A DNA stretch of 64,000 nucleotides, taken from positions 2,282,380 to 2,346,379 of the forward strand of contig NZ_HE978634.1 in the NCBI RefSeq assembly GCF_000312045.1, in the 5' to 3' direction. Numbering within the stretch: the stretch's first letter is position 1; every line of letters starts with the position of its first letter. The translations under genes were made by a program, and so were the position numbers. Source of the DNA: Noviherbaspirillum massiliense JC206 (GTDB taxonomy: Bacteria > Pseudomonadota > Gammaproteobacteria > Burkholderiales > Burkholderiaceae_D). Under the pieces are notes generated by a model. It did no database searches and was not told the origin of the DNA. It saw only the letters and a list, made by a program, of their open reading frames with translations. This document shows, piece after piece, positions 1-10,702 of this stretch.

Positions 1-199
<199 letters not shown>

Positions 200-218
200 A
201 ACCAACACCGGCTTTCTG

Positions 219-256
219 AAAAGCGCTTCTTGCCAACAGGCAGAAGCGCTTTTTTG
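219..256 (+). terminator. Rho-independent terminator of the ferredoxin reductase gene
   Basis: An inverted repeat with arms AAGCGCTTCT and AGAAGCGCTT, extended by TGCC/GGC around an AACA loop, is followed by a run of six T. It begins 20 bp after the stop codon at 199. Confidence 0.9.
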
Positions 257-860
257 TTGCTATTCATAATTTTCCCGCCTCCCCCGTCCTTTTGATTTCT
301 TCCTTTAGCCAGCCTGCAGTCTCCGCCTGAACGCAAGGCATTGATGAACAGGAAAAATTCAGCTGGAATCCCCGGTAAAAATTACAAGGCACTCTTGGGC
401 GGTTTGCAGTTTCTGGCGTTTTTGACAATCCACCAAGCTGGTACACGACCGCGGTCGCCCGCCATTCCCGCCTCTAGCCGCCATTGGAATGTGTGGCATG
501 CTTCCTGCATTCTATGAAAGCACGTGCGTCATGGAATTTTGAGCCTGGCGCAAGAGGAACCGATGTCTCGTAATCGCGACGTTTCAAACTTCACGACATA
601 AGGAGATTCTGCAAGCGCTCAATCCAAGTACTTCTTCGAAGAAAAGTTTTATGGCTGGAAAATCAAGGCATTGTCATGACATATTTCATGTAAAACCCAT
701 GCAGGTTCAGAAATAGACATAAGGGGAGCACGGATCAGTCGAGCTTTGTTGAAGTAAATATTTTTCGGTTTGGTACTGAAAATTGCATTTGATGCATTGC
801 AGCAATTAGTTTTTATCAGGAAAATCTGCTGGTCGCGATGCCACTTGAAAGAACACGAAC
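257..860. other. 604-bp gap, no gene recognised
   Basis: Short open frames exist on both strands, but none has a recognisable protein pattern or a convincing Shine-Dalgarno site. The base composition is more AT-rich near 600-830, just before the PHA depolymerase, so the promoter of that gene probably lies there. I could not pick a single convincing -35/-10 pair. Confidence 0.5.
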
Positions 861-2096
861 ATGCTTTATCAATTTCATGAACTGAACCGCACCTTTCTCG
901 GCCCCTTCGTCCAATGGGCCGAGGCTTCCGCCAAATTGTTTTCCAATCCGGTATCGCCACTCGCCCACACGCCATTTTCCCAGCGGATTGCGGCAGGATA
1001 TGAATTGATGTACCGGCTTGGCAAGAATTATGAAAAGCCGGAATTCGGAATCAAGGCCGTAAACGTGCAGGGCAAATCCGTAAGCGTATTCGAGGAAGTC
1101 GCGGAAAAAAGGCCCTTCTGCACCCTGCTGCATTTCAAGAAAGACTTGAGCGATCCGCAATTCGCCGGCACGAAGCAGCCAACCGTCCTGCTGGTCGCTC
1201 CGCTTTCCGGCCACCATGCCACCCTGCTGCGCGACACCGTACGCAGCATGCTGGAAGAGCATGATGTGTACATCACGGACTGGACCGATGCACGCATGGT
1301 GCCGGCATCGAAAGGCGCGTTCCACCTGCATGACTACATCTATTACGTGCAGGATTTCATTCGCCGCCTGGGGCCCGACGTGCATGTGATCTCGGTTTGC
1401 CAGCCGACCGTGCCGGTGCTGGCTGCGATTTCGCTGATGGCGACTGCCAACGACCCGAAATTGCCGAAAACCATGACCATGATGGGCGGCCCCATCGATC
1501 CGCGCAGATCCCCGACCCAAGTCAACGACCTGGCCACGACCAAACCTTTTTCCTGGTTCGAGAATACGGTGATTTACAGTGTGCCGGCGAACTATCCGGG
1601 CTTCGGCCGCAAGGTGTATCCCGGCTTCTTGCAGCACGCCGGATTTGTCGCCATGAACCCGCGCCGCCATGCACAGAGCCACTGGGATTTCTACATGCAC
1701 CTGCGCGAAGGCGACAACGAGTCCGCGGAAGAACATCGCAAGTTTTACGACGAATACAATGCGGTGCTCGACATGCCCGCAGAGTATTACCTGGAAACCA
1801 TCAAGATCGTGTTCCAGGAATTCCGCCTGCCGCGTGGCACATGGGAAGTGGAAGGCAAGCCGGTGCGTCCGCAGGACATCAAGGGCGTCGCCCTGTTTAC
1901 CATCGAAGGCGAACTGGATGACATCTCGGGAGCCGGCCAGACCCAGGCGGCACAGGATCTGTGTCCGAACATCCCAGCCTCGAAAAAGCAGCATTTCACT
2001 GCGCCGAAATGCGGCCATTACGGCATCTTTTCGGGACGCCGCTGGCGTGAAGTCATCTGCCCAAAGATCGGTGAATTCATCAAGGCGAATTCCTGA
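861..2096 (+). CDS. phaZ: Intracellular polyhydroxyalkanoate depolymerase (PhaZ type)
   Basis: The 411-residue protein has the N-terminal MLYQFHELNRT start and the length usual for intracellular PHB depolymerases of Burkholderiales. These enzymes mobilise stored polyhydroxybutyrate granules. The lipase-like box has cysteine instead of serine: VISVCQPTVP, with the catalytic Cys at residue 180. An Asp in GELDD and the His in CGHYGIFSG near the C-terminus complete the expected Cys-Asp-His triad. There is no signal peptide, which fits an action on cytoplasmic granules. The gene stands alone, with a 604-bp gap upstream and its own terminator. The ATG at 861 lacks a strong Shine-Dalgarno site but matches the family N-terminus. 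Confidence 0.92.
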   Translation: MLYQFHELNRTFLGPFVQWAEASAKLFSNPVSPLAHTPFSQRIAAGYELMYRLGKNYEKPEFGIKAVNVQGKSVSVFEEVAEKRPFCTLLHFKKDLSDPQFAGTKQPTVLLVAPLSGHHATLLRDTVRSMLEEHDVYITDWTDARMVPASKGAFHLHDYIYYVQDFIRRLGPDVHVISVCQPTVPVLAAISLMATANDPKLPKTMTMMGGPIDPRRSPTQVNDLATTKPFSWFENTVIYSVPANYPGFGRKVYPGFLQHAGFVAMNPRRHAQSHWDFYMHLREGDNESAEEHRKFYDEYNAVLDMPAEYYLETIKIVFQEFRLPRGTWEVEGKPVRPQDIKGVALFTIEGELDDISGAGQTQAAQDLCPNIPASKKQHFTAPKCGHYGIFSGRRWREVICPKIGEFIKANS

Positions 2097-2116
2097 TCGT
2101 CTTCATTCGGCATGAC

Positions 2117-2152
2117 AAAGCCGTTCTCTCGGTAGGGAGAACGGCTTTTTTC
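2117..2152 (+). terminator. Terminator of phaZ
   Basis: Arms AAGCCGTTCTC and GAGAACGGCTT flank a short loop and are followed by a T-run, starting about 20 bp after the phaZ stop. Confidence 0.9.
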
Positions 2153-2210
2153 ATTTGAAGCAGGGCCGGTTTCCCCGGATAATCCTCCTTTTCCCCGTCA
2201 TATTCCCGTT

Positions 2211-2915
2211 GTGTCCAGTTCCACACTTAAAACTCTGGCCGACCAGATAGAAGATCTGCTGCCGCAGACCCAGTGCACGAAATGTGGTTATCCAGCTTGC
2301 CGTCCCTACGCCGAAGCGGTGGCGAATGGAACGGCCAGCTACAACCAGTGCCCGCCTGGAGGGGCGGAAGGCGTTGCGCGACTGGCAAAGCTGCTTGGCA
2401 AACCGGTCATTCCGCTCAATCCCGTCAATGGCGTTGAGCGCGCGCGTCCGGTGGCGGTGATCGATGAATCGGCCTGCATCGGTTGCACGCTCTGCATCCA
2501 GGCTTGCCCGGTGGATGCGATCGTGGGTGCAGCAAAGCAGATGCACACGGTGCTGCCGGAGTTGTGTACCGGCTGCGACTTGTGCGTTGCGCCCTGCCCG
2601 GTCGACTGCATCTCCATGGTCGAAGTCACGCCCGGCAAGACTGGCTGGGCCGCATGGTCGCAGGAACAGGCAGATGCGGCACGCGAACGTCATGAATTCC
2701 GCACTATGCGGCTGCGTCGCGAACAACAGGAGAATGAAGCCCGCCTGGCGGCCAAGGCGGCGGCCAAACTGAAGCAGGTCGAAGCCGAAGCAGCGTCGTC
2801 GCCGGAAGCAAGAGCCGAACAGGAACGCAAGAAAGCCATCATCCAGGCTGCGCTCGAACGGGCACGCCAGAAGCGGGAACAGATGGCCGCAAAGGAAGGC
2901 GGCAAGCAAGCATGA
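2211..2915 (+). CDS. rsxB: RsxB/RnfB-like electron transport ferredoxin
   Basis: The 234-residue iron-sulfur protein has three cluster regions. The first is an N-terminal CTKCGYPAC motif (around residues 21-29) with a further Cys in QCPPGG, typical of the RnfB/RsxB Fe-S domain. Two ferredoxin-type 4Fe-4S motifs follow, [12 protein letters not shown] and [12 protein letters not shown]. The last 80 residues are a charged Ala/Glu/Lys/Arg helix, probably coiled coil. The N-terminal membrane anchor of E. coli RsxB is missing, as in many betaproteobacterial homologs. Known Rsx/Rnf complexes move electrons at the membrane, and RsxB supports reduction of SoxR. No other rsx gene is nearby. The start is GTG at 2211 without an obvious Shine-Dalgarno site. 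The stop overlaps the nth start by 4 bp. Confidence 0.85.
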   Translation: MSSSTLKTLADQIEDLLPQTQCTKCGYPACRPYAEAVANGTASYNQCPPGGAEGVARLAKLLGKPVIPLNPVNGVERARPVAVIDESACIGCTLCIQACPVDAIVGAAKQMHTVLPELCTGCDLCVAPCPVDCISMVEVTPGKTGWAAWSQEQADAARERHEFRTMRLRREQQENEARLAAKAAAKLKQVEAEAASSPEARAEQERKKAIIQAALERARQKREQMAAKEGGKQA

Positions 2916-3562
2916 ACGCCGAGAAACGTATCGAGATATTCCGAAGGTTCCATTCGGCCAATCCGCACCCGACCACCGAACTGGAATACACCACGCCTTT
3001 CGAATTGCTGGTCGCAGTGATCCTGTCGGCGCAAGCGACCGATGTCTCCGTCAACAAGGCCACACGCAAGCTGTTCCCGGTAGCGAATACGCCGGCGGCG
3101 ATATATGCGCTCGGAGTCGAGGGATTGATGCAGTACGTCAGCACGATCAACCTGTACCGCAACAAGGCGAAATACGTCATCGAAACCTGCCGCATCCTGC
3201 TTGAGCAGCATGAAGGCAAAGTCCCGCGCTCCCGCGAGGCTTTGCAAGCCCTGCCCGGCGTCGGTCGCAAGACGGCGAATGTCGTGCTCAATACCGCGTT
3301 CGGCGAGCCGACCATCGCCGTCGACACGCATATCTTCCGCGTCGCCAACCGGACCAATATCGCGCCGGGGAAAACCGTCGAGGAAGTGGAAAGCAAGCTG
3401 CTGAAGGTCGTGCCGCAGGAGTACCGGCACGATGCCCATCACTGGCTAATCCTGCACGGGCGCTACACCTGCATCGCCCGCAAGCCGCTGTGCTGGAACT
3501 GCATCATCGCCGACCTGTGCGAATTCCAGCCCAAGACACCCCTGCCCGAGAAAGGCGTGTAA
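2912..3562 (+). CDS. nth: Endonuclease III
   Basis: This 216-residue protein is a base-excision repair DNA glycosylase/AP lyase that removes oxidised pyrimidines. The helix-hairpin-helix [12 protein letters not shown] contains the catalytic Lys, followed by the catalytic Asp in [12 protein letters not shown]. The C-terminus has the Cys pattern of the 4Fe-4S cluster (C-x6-C-x2-C-x5-C in [17 protein letters not shown]). The length is standard. It overlaps rsxB by an ATGA junction, so the two are translationally coupled. The rsxB-nth pair is a recurrent proteobacterial arrangement. Confidence 0.96.
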   Translation: MNAEKRIEIFRRFHSANPHPTTELEYTTPFELLVAVILSAQATDVSVNKATRKLFPVANTPAAIYALGVEGLMQYVSTINLYRNKAKYVIETCRILLEQHEGKVPRSREALQALPGVGRKTANVVLNTAFGEPTIAVDTHIFRVANRTNIAPGKTVEEVESKLLKVVPQEYRHDAHHWLILHGRYTCIARKPLCWNCIIADLCEFQPKTPLPEKGV

Positions 3563-3596
3563 TCCATCTGCGGGCGGGACTTGCTTCCGCTGGCGC

Positions 3597-4178
3597 TCAG
3601 ATAATCCTGCAGGCTTCGTCGAAGGATAGCCGCGGGGAACGCGGATTCATTTGGCTCTTGTCGCCGTAGCCGAGGTTGCAGACGAAGTTGGCCCGAATGG
3701 AAGTGCCGGCAAAAAATGCCGCGTTGATCTTGTCCGCATCGAAGCCCGACATCGGGCCGCAATCCAATCCAAGGGCGCGGGCTGCCATGATGAAGTAGGC
3801 GCCCTGCAGCGATGAATTGCGCAATGCGGTTGCTTCGATCAGCGCCTGCTTTCCCACAAACCAGGAACGCGCATCGGTATGCGGGAACAACTGCGGCAGC
3901 TTGTCATAGAACTGCATGTCCATGCCGATGATCGCGGTCACTGGTGCAGCCCTGGTCTTGTCAACATTCCCGGGCCCCATGCAGGCAAGCAGCTTTTCCT
4001 TGGCTTCGCCCGATTTGACGAACACGATGCGGGCGGGACTGCTGTTGGCCGAAGTCGGTCCCCATTTCATCACTTCATAAATCCGGTGCAATTGCTCATC
4101 GGAGATTTCTTTGTCGAGCCAGGCACTGTGGGTCCGGGCCTGATTGAACAGGATATCGAGTGCAGCATTGTCCAGCAT
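3597..4178 (-). CDS. Nitroreductase-fold malonic semialdehyde reductase (RutE/HadB family)
   Basis: The 193-residue FMN nitroreductase-fold protein contains [18 protein letters not shown] near residues 40-57 and a C-terminal [19 protein letters not shown], both characteristic of the RutE/HadB group. RutE is proposed to reduce malonic semialdehyde to 3-hydroxypropionate during uracil breakdown. No other rut gene is nearby, so the substrate here is uncertain. Two in-frame ATG codons lie at 4184 and 4178. GGA directly abuts the first but lies 6 nt before the second, so I chose 4178. The gene converges on nth with a 34-bp gap. Confidence 0.82.
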   Translation of the reverse strand: MLDNAALDILFNQARTHSAWLDKEISDEQLHRIYEVMKWGPTSANSSPARIVFVKSGEAKEKLLACMGPGNVDKTRAAPVTAIIGMDMQFYDKLPQLFPHTDARSWFVGKQALIEATALRNSSLQGAYFIMAARALGLDCGPMSGFDADKINAAFFAGTSIRANFVCNLGYGDKSQMNPRSPRLSFDEACRII

Positions 4179-4293
4179 GATCATTCCGTCTTTGTTGGTG
4201 GGATAAAATTGAAAAACACAGCCAGCAAGTTTAATCCACTCTGTCTTTTCCTTCCGGACAGCTGCCTATCCTGATTCTTCTTTAGCCGATACG

Positions 4294-4719
4294 ATGTTTT
4301 CTCCATCCCAACATGATGTCCGCAGGTTCTTCTGTGAAACTCACCGCAAATCCAATGCAAATGAGATCCTGACTCCGCTGGAAGCGATCGCGCGCGACTG
4401 GATCGTCCAGCACCCCGAATACGCGGAAGCATTACGCGATCAGGATGCGGCTCTTGCCGCCGATTACTCCGTCAAGCGGGGGCAAAGCAATCCCTTTCTT
4501 CACCTGTCCATGCACCTGTCGATCGCGGAACAAATCTCGATTGACCAGCCGCCCGGCATCCGGGCGGCGTTCCTCAGTCTCGCGCAACGGCTGAACTCCG
4601 AACATGAAGCGCACCATCAGATCATGGAATGCCTGGGGCAGATGATCTGGAATTCGCAGCGCAGCGGCCTGCCCCCTGATGGAGAGGCCTATATCGAATG
4701 CATCAAGCGCCGGGGATGA
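4294..4719 (+). CDS. DUF1841 family protein
   Basis: The 141-residue protein starts MFSPSQHDVRRFF and contains NPFLHLSMHLSIAEQ and a C-terminal CLGQMIWNSQRSGLPPD, the pattern of the conserved DUF1841 family of beta- and gammaproteobacteria. It is predicted to be soluble and helical, with no signal peptide or membrane segment. The function is unknown. It is divergent from the nitroreductase gene across a gap of about 115 bp and converges on the cytochrome pair. Confidence 0.82.
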   Translation: MFSPSQHDVRRFFCETHRKSNANEILTPLEAIARDWIVQHPEYAEALRDQDAALAADYSVKRGQSNPFLHLSMHLSIAEQISIDQPPGIRAAFLSLAQRLNSEHEAHHQIMECLGQMIWNSQRSGLPPDGEAYIECIKRRG

Positions 4720-4734
4720 CGACCTGGACGGCCC

Positions 4735-4768
4735 CAAAAAAAAGCCACGGCGGCCCGTGGCTTTTCAT
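4735..4768. terminator. Bidirectional terminator between DUF1841 gene and cytochrome c operon
   Basis: AAAAGCCACGG and CCGTGGCTTTT form a perfect stem around CGGC, with A-runs on one side and T-runs on the other. It lies between two converging genes. Confidence 0.88.
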
Positions 4769-4788
4769 GACTCGAAAATCCCGAGGGA

Positions 4789-5142
4789 TTATTTGCGCAA
4801 TACCAGCGAGCCAGGCAGGCTGTGCAGATAAGCGGCGATATCCTTGATTTCGGTCTGGGAGAGAGGTTTGGCCTGCGCACCCATGATCGCATTGCCGCGA
4901 CCATTCGGGCCATCGCCACCACGCTGATAGGCGACCAGCGCATGCTCCAGATAATCCTCATGTTGTCCAGCCAGTTTCGGATAGCTGGGATCGATCGGAG
5001 TATTGAAATCCTTGCCGTGGCAGGCGGCGCAATTGTATTTTTCCGCCGCTTTCTTGCCGGTGTCGACATTGCCGCCAGCCACCGCATTCAAGGAAACTGC
5101 CGAGGCAAACAGGACCACAGCCGCTGCGAAAATCTTCTTCAT
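4789..5142 (-). CDS. Small class I cytochrome c
   Basis: The 117-residue precursor has a signal peptide (MKKIFAAAVVLFASAVSLNAVAG), one heme-binding CAACH motif and a probable axial Met in NAIMGAQAKPLS, in the style of single-domain c4/c553 cytochromes. Proteins of this kind carry electrons in the periplasm. The start at 5142 is supported by AAGGG about 7 nt upstream; the longer upstream reading frame runs into the neighbouring gene and is rejected. It follows the next cytochrome by 10 bp, so the two form an operon. Confidence 0.88.
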   Translation of the reverse strand: MKKIFAAAVVLFASAVSLNAVAGGNVDTGKKAAEKYNCAACHGKDFNTPIDPSYPKLAGQHEDYLEHALVAYQRGGDGPNGRGNAIMGAQAKPLSQTEIKDIAAYLHSLPGSLVLRK

Positions 5143-5152
5143 TTCGTATCCC

Positions 5153-5473
5153 TTATTTTTGCTGTGAGTAATAGGCAGCAAGGTCAGCGATATCCTGATC
5201 CGACAAACCGGCTGCAATGCCGCGCATGCTCGGATGCTTGCGTTCGCCCTTCTGATACGCCTTGAGCGCATTCTCGATGTACTTCGCCGATTGGCCGCCG
5301 ATCATCGGCACCTGATACACCTCGGGGAAAGAAGCTTTGTAACCGGGGATGGCATGACAACCGATACACATCGAAGTCTTGTTTTCGGCCGCCTTGGCGT
5401 TGCCGACGATGTCCGCAGCAGCGGCAAGGTTGGCACTACCCGCAAGTGCGATAAGCACGAATATTTTTTTCAT
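5153..5473 (-). CDS. Small class I cytochrome c
   Basis: This 106-residue precursor has a signal peptide ending LAAAADIVG, a CIGCH heme motif and a probable axial Met in HPSMRGIAAGLS. It is the first gene of a two-cytochrome operon. Together the two single-heme proteins look like the halves of a di-heme cytochrome c4. I infer an electron-transfer role in the periplasm; the partner oxidase or reductase is not in the window. A 266-bp divergent promoter region separates it from the MoxR gene. Confidence 0.88.
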   Translation of the reverse strand: MKKIFVLIALAGSANLAAAADIVGNAKAAENKTSMCIGCHAIPGYKASFPEVYQVPMIGGQSAKYIENALKAYQKGERKHPSMRGIAAGLSDQDIADLAAYYSQQK

Positions 5474-5739
5474 GATGGCTAGGATAAGTAATGCGAAACT
5501 GGCTTAATGCGAAACTTGGCTGCTACGGTAGCGGGCGATCTTTCGTGACGTATTCAGATTGTTGCCTCGCCGCACCAAAAGCGATTAATTCTAACCCAAG
5601 ACTCCCTGGCAGTCCACGACGGGGCAGAAACCGAAATCGACGGCATGTGTAGACATCCCGCCCGTACAGGACGTTCCAGTTTTCTGGCAAAGCGGCAGCC
5701 TGTGAATTTGTTCTCGCTTATACTTGATTTTATTTTTCA

Positions 5740-6606
<867 letters not shown>

Positions 6607-6631
6607 TCTTTACGAACAAGGCTGGAGCAAG

Positions 6632-7219
6632 ATGGCTTTCATCGAACCAGTCACGCTCAAGGGACGGCTCGCCGTCCTTGAACCGCTGACAGCTACGCAC
6701 CATGATGCCCTGGTTGCGGCAGCTTCGGATGGCGAATTGTGGAAGCTGTGGTACACCTCGGTGCCCGCGCCGGCGAAAACCCGCGATTACATTGAGACCG
6801 CGCTCGACATGCGCGATCGGCATGGCGCCATGCCATTCGTCATTCGCGACAACCGCAATGGCGATGTCGTCGGCAGCACCCGCTACTTCAATGTCGACGC
6901 CGCCAACCGCCGCCTCGAGATCGGCCATACCTGGCATGCCCGGAGCGCACAGCGGACCGGCATCAACACTGAATGCAAATTGATGCTGCTTGCGCATGCC
7001 TTCGAGACGCTCAAGTGCATTGCGGTCGAATTCCGTACCCATTGGATGAACCAGCAGTCGCGCGCAGCGATTGCCCGCCTCGGCGCGAAGCAGGATGGCA
7101 TCCTGCGCAATCATCAGATTGCGTCGGATGGCTCATACCGGGACACCGTAGTGTTTTCGATCATCGAATCCGAATGGCCGGCAGTAAAGCGCCACCTGCA
7201 ATTCAAACTCGAACGCTGA
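6632..7219 (+). CDS. GNAT family N-acetyltransferase (RimJ/RimL-like)
   Basis: The 195-residue protein has the RimJ/RimL layout: an N-terminal LKGRLAVLEPLTATHHDAL strand-helix, a central GDVVGSTRYFNVDAANRRLEIG strand, and the acetyl-CoA region ending EFRTHWMNQQSRAAIARLGAKQDGI. It probably transfers an acetyl group to an amine of a small molecule or protein N-terminus. The start at 6632 is preceded by GGAG 4 nt upstream. It sits between the MoxR ATPase (25 bp) and the VWA gene (9 bp), so it is transcribed with them. Confidence 0.85.
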   Translation: MAFIEPVTLKGRLAVLEPLTATHHDALVAAASDGELWKLWYTSVPAPAKTRDYIETALDMRDRHGAMPFVIRDNRNGDVVGSTRYFNVDAANRRLEIGHTWHARSAQRTGINTECKLMLLAHAFETLKCIAVEFRTHWMNQQSRAAIARLGAKQDGILRNHQIASDGSYRDTVVFSIIESEWPAVKRHLQFKLER

Positions 7220-7228
7220 GAATTTGCC

Positions 7229-8398
7229 GTGTTAATCGATTTCTTTTTTACGCTCAAGGACGCCAAGATTCCAGTTTCGATCAAGGAATTCCTGATCCTG
7301 CTCGAAGCCATGCAGAAGAACGTCATCAGCCCTTCGCTTGACGACTTCTATTACCTTGCACGCACGACGCTCGTCAAGGACGAAGCGCATTACGACAAGT
7401 TCGACAAGGCGTTCGGCCTGTACTTCAAGGGAATCGATGCAATTTTCGAGAAAACTCCCGAGATTCCGCTCGAATGGCTGATGAAGCGCATGGAGCGCGA
7501 ACTGACGCCGGAGCAGAAGGCCGCCATCGAAAAGCTCGGCTACGACAAGCTGATGGATCGCCTGAAGGAATTGCTGAAGGAGCAGAAGGAACGCCACGAG
7601 GGCGGCAACAAATGGATAGGCACCGGCGGCACCTCCCCCTTCGGCCACGGCGGCTACAATCCGGAAGGTATCCGCATCGGTGGCGAAGGCGGCAATCGCT
7701 CAGCAGTGAAAGTCTGGGAAGAGCGCAGCTACCGGGACTATGACGACGAACGCGAGCTCGGCACGCGCAACATCAAGGTGGCATTGCGCCGGCTGCGCAA
7801 GTTCGCGCGCGAAGGCGCAGAAGAAGAGCTGGCGCTCGACGACACCATTCGCGCCACAGCCAACAACGCCGGCTACCTCGACATCAAGATGCAGCCGGAG
7901 CGCAAGAACAACATCAAGGTGCTGATGCTGCTGGACGTGGGCGGCACGATGGACGACCATATTGCGCAGACAGAGGAATTGTTTTCGGCGGCGAAGTCCG
8001 AATTCAAGAATATGGAATTCTTTTATTTCCATAACTGCGTCTACGATTATCTCTGGAAGAACAACCGGCGCCGCCATGCCGAGCGCTTCCCGACCTGGGA
8101 TATCCTGCGCAAGTACACGCCCGATACCAAGCTGATCTTCGTCGGCGACGCCACCATGAGCCCCTATGAAATCCTGCAGCCCGGCGGTTCAGTGGAGTAC
8201 AACAACGAGGAAGCGGGCGCGGTGTGGCTGCAGCGCTTCACTTCCACCTTCCCGAGCTTCATCTGGCTTAATCCCGAGCCGGAAGGCCTGTGGCAGTATC
8301 GCCAGTCGATTTCAGTGATCCGGCAGATCATGAACAACCGGATGTTCCCGGTGACGATAGAAGGACTGGAACGCGCCATGCGCCTACTCAGCAAGTAA
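7229..8398 (+). CDS. VWA domain-containing protein (CoxE-like), partner of MoxR ATPase
   Basis: The 389-residue protein has a helical N-terminal half, a Gly-rich linker (GGNKWIGTGGTSPFGHGGYN) near residues 125-145, and a C-terminal VWA-like domain with LLDVGGTMDDH at the metal-site position and a later IFVGDATMSPYEI. The canonical DxSxS metal motif is here D-V-G-G-T, as in related CoxE-like proteins. Together with the MoxR ATPase it should form a remodelling or metal-insertion pair. The start is GTG at 7229, 9 bp after the GNAT stop. No terminator was seen downstream. Confidence 0.85.
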   Translation: MLIDFFFTLKDAKIPVSIKEFLILLEAMQKNVISPSLDDFYYLARTTLVKDEAHYDKFDKAFGLYFKGIDAIFEKTPEIPLEWLMKRMERELTPEQKAAIEKLGYDKLMDRLKELLKEQKERHEGGNKWIGTGGTSPFGHGGYNPEGIRIGGEGGNRSAVKVWEERSYRDYDDERELGTRNIKVALRRLRKFAREGAEEELALDDTIRATANNAGYLDIKMQPERKNNIKVLMLLDVGGTMDDHIAQTEELFSAAKSEFKNMEFFYFHNCVYDYLWKNNRRRHAERFPTWDILRKYTPDTKLIFVGDATMSPYEILQPGGSVEYNNEEAGAVWLQRFTSTFPSFIWLNPEPEGLWQYRQSISVIRQIMNNRMFPVTIEGLERAMRLLSK

Positions 8399-8680
8399 TG
8401 CGTCCCGCCCTTGTCTTGCCGATTCTACAAGACACTGTTTTTCGCCTGACCCATTGTTGAAATGCGTGCTGGCCCCCATATTCAAAGAACACGACTAGGA
8501 GCCAGCAGCAATCGAAATTCTCCGAACAGCAACGCCGGACTTGCAAAGTCAATCAGTTTTCGGGCAATCTCCCCGGACCAGAGGCTTAACCCATCGATTC
8601 CCCTGTTTTTTCATTAGAATGCAAAAAATTTTGGTCTGAACGCATTTCAACAAGCATTCATTACTGGCATCTCCAACCGA

Positions 8681-10669
8681 ATGGCAACTAGAAAATCCTC
8701 CGTCTCCGATTACAGCGAAGCCTCAATCCGCGTCCTCAAGGGACTGGAACCGGTCAAGCAGCGCCCGGGCATGTACACCCGCACCGAGAATCCGCTGCAC
8801 ATCATTCAGGAAGTGATCGATAACGCTTCCGATGAAGCGCTCGGCGGCCACGGCAAGAACATCCTGGTCACGCTCAATACCGATGGCAGCGTCAGTGTGG
8901 AAGACGATGGCCGCGGCATTCCGGTCGGCCTGCATCCGGAAGAAAAGGTGCCAACGGTGGAAATCGTGTTCACCCGCCTGCATGCCGGCGGCAAGTTCGA
9001 CAAGGGCTCGGGCGGAGCGTATTCCTTCTCCGGCGGCCTGCACGGGGTAGGCGTGTCGGTCACCAATGCGTTGTCGTCGCGACTCGAAATCACGGTATGG
9101 CGCGAAGGCGGCATGCACCAGATCGCCTTTGCTGACGGCGACGTAGTACAAAAGCTGAAGTCGCGGCCGCTGGCACGCGACGAAAAGAAGTCCGGCACCC
9201 GCGTCACTGTCTGGCCGAATCCGAAATACTTCGACTCCGCCACCATTCCGCAGGCGGAACTGCAGCGTCTGCTGCGCTCCAAGGCGGTGCTGCTGCCGGG
9301 CGTGAAAGTCACCCTGGTCAACGCGAAGAATGGCGACACGCAGACCTGGCAGTACGACCAGGGCTTGCGCGGCTATCTGGTGGAATCACTGGCGCAGGCT
9401 TCCCATGCGGAGCCCCTGATCCCTCTGTTCGAAGGCCAGCAGTATGCGAGTGCCGATACCGAAGGATTTGCCGAAGGCGAAGGCGCGGCATGGGTGGTTG
9501 CCTGGACCGAGGAAGGCAACGTGGTGCGCGAGTCCTACGTCAACCTGATCCCCACTCCGGCAGGCGGCACGCATGAAGCGGGTTTGCGCGAAGGCTTGTT
9601 CGGCGCGGTCAAGAGCTTCGTTGAGATGCATGCGCTGCTGCCGAAAGGTGTCAAGCTGCTGCCTGAAGACGTGTTTGCACGCGTGTCTTTCGTGCTGTCG
9701 GCCAAGGTGCTCGACCCGCAGTTCCAGGGCCAGATCAAGGAACGCCTGAATTCGCGCGATGCAGTGCGGCTGGTGGCCAGCTTCACCAGGCCGGCGCTCG
9801 AACTGTGGCTGCACCAGCATGTGGACTTTGGCAAGAAGCTGGCGGAACTGGTGATCAAGCAGGCCCAGTCGCGCCTGCGTTCGGCGCAGAAAGTCGAGAA
9901 GAAGAAATCCTCCGGCGTTGCGGTATTGCCGGGCAAGCTGACCGATTGCGAATCGGACGATATTTCCCGCAACGAGCTGTTCCTGGTCGAGGGCGATTCG
10001 GCCGGCGGCTCGGCGAAGATGGGACGCGACAAGGAATTCCAGGCGATCCTGCCCCTGCGCGGCAAGGTGCTGAACTCGTGGGAAACCGACCGTGACCGCC
10101 TGTTCGCCAACAATGAAATCCATGATATCGCGGTAGCAGTCGGCGTCGATCCGCACGGACCGAACGATACGCCGGACCTGAGCGGTCTGCGCTACGGCAA
10201 GATCTGCATCCTGTCCGATGCCGACGTGGACGGCTCGCACATCCAGGTCTTGTTGCTGACCCTGTTCTTCAAGCATTTCCCGCAACTGATCGCGCGCGGC
10301 CATATTTACGTCGCGCGGCCACCGCTGTACCGCGTGGATGCGCCGGCCCGCGGCAAGAAGCACGCGCAGAAGCTTTATGCGCTGGACGATGGTGAACTGG
10401 AAGCCATCGAGGACAAGCTGCGCAAGGATGGCGTCAAGGATGGCGGCTGGACCATTTCCCGCTTCAAGGGTCTGGGCGAAATGAATGCGGAGCAGCTGTG
10501 GGAAACCACCATGAACCCGGATACCCGCCGCCTGCTGCCCGTCTCGCTCGGAGACTTCGACCTCACCGCTTCCGAGAACCGCTTCAACATGCTGATGGGC
10601 AAAGGCGAAGCCGCAGCGCGGCGCGCCTGGCTGGAAGAGCATGGCAACGAAGCGGAAGCCGATATCTGA
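8681..10669 (+). CDS. parE: DNA topoisomerase IV subunit B
   Basis: The 662-residue ATPase subunit of topoisomerase IV drives chromosome decatenation with ParC. Visible motifs are the GHKL ATP site (NASDEALGG and GGLHGVGVSVTNALS), the TOPRIM EGDSAGGSAKMGRD and the metal-binding DADVDGSHI. The length and C-terminal FNMLMGKGEAAARRAWLEEHG match ParE rather than GyrB, which would be about 150 residues longer. A 282-bp gap upstream holds the promoter. parC follows after 33 bp. Confidence 0.95.
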   Translation: MATRKSSVSDYSEASIRVLKGLEPVKQRPGMYTRTENPLHIIQEVIDNASDEALGGHGKNILVTLNTDGSVSVEDDGRGIPVGLHPEEKVPTVEIVFTRLHAGGKFDKGSGGAYSFSGGLHGVGVSVTNALSSRLEITVWREGGMHQIAFADGDVVQKLKSRPLARDEKKSGTRVTVWPNPKYFDSATIPQAELQRLLRSKAVLLPGVKVTLVNAKNGDTQTWQYDQGLRGYLVESLAQASHAEPLIPLFEGQQYASADTEGFAEGEGAAWVVAWTEEGNVVRESYVNLIPTPAGGTHEAGLREGLFGAVKSFVEMHALLPKGVKLLPEDVFARVSFVLSAKVLDPQFQGQIKERLNSRDAVRLVASFTRPALELWLHQHVDFGKKLAELVIKQAQSRLRSAQKVEKKKSSGVAVLPGKLTDCESDDISRNELFLVEGDSAGGSAKMGRDKEFQAILPLRGKVLNSWETDRDRLFANNEIHDIAVAVGVDPHGPNDTPDLSGLRYGKICILSDADVDGSHIQVLLLTLFFKHFPQLIARGHIYVARPPLYRVDAPARGKKHAQKLYALDDGELEAIEDKLRKDGVKDGGWTISRFKGLGEMNAEQLWETTMNPDTRRLLPVSLGDFDLTASENRFNMLMGKGEAAARRAWLEEHGNEAEADI

Positions 10670-10702
10670 GATCGCTCACACCGGACAATTTGCTGAACCA
10701 CG

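Noticed and set aside
816-2018. 400-residue open frame on the minus strand
   Set aside because: It is the antisense shadow of phaZ. The composition is typical of a reverse frame of a GC-rich gene and no domain is visible.
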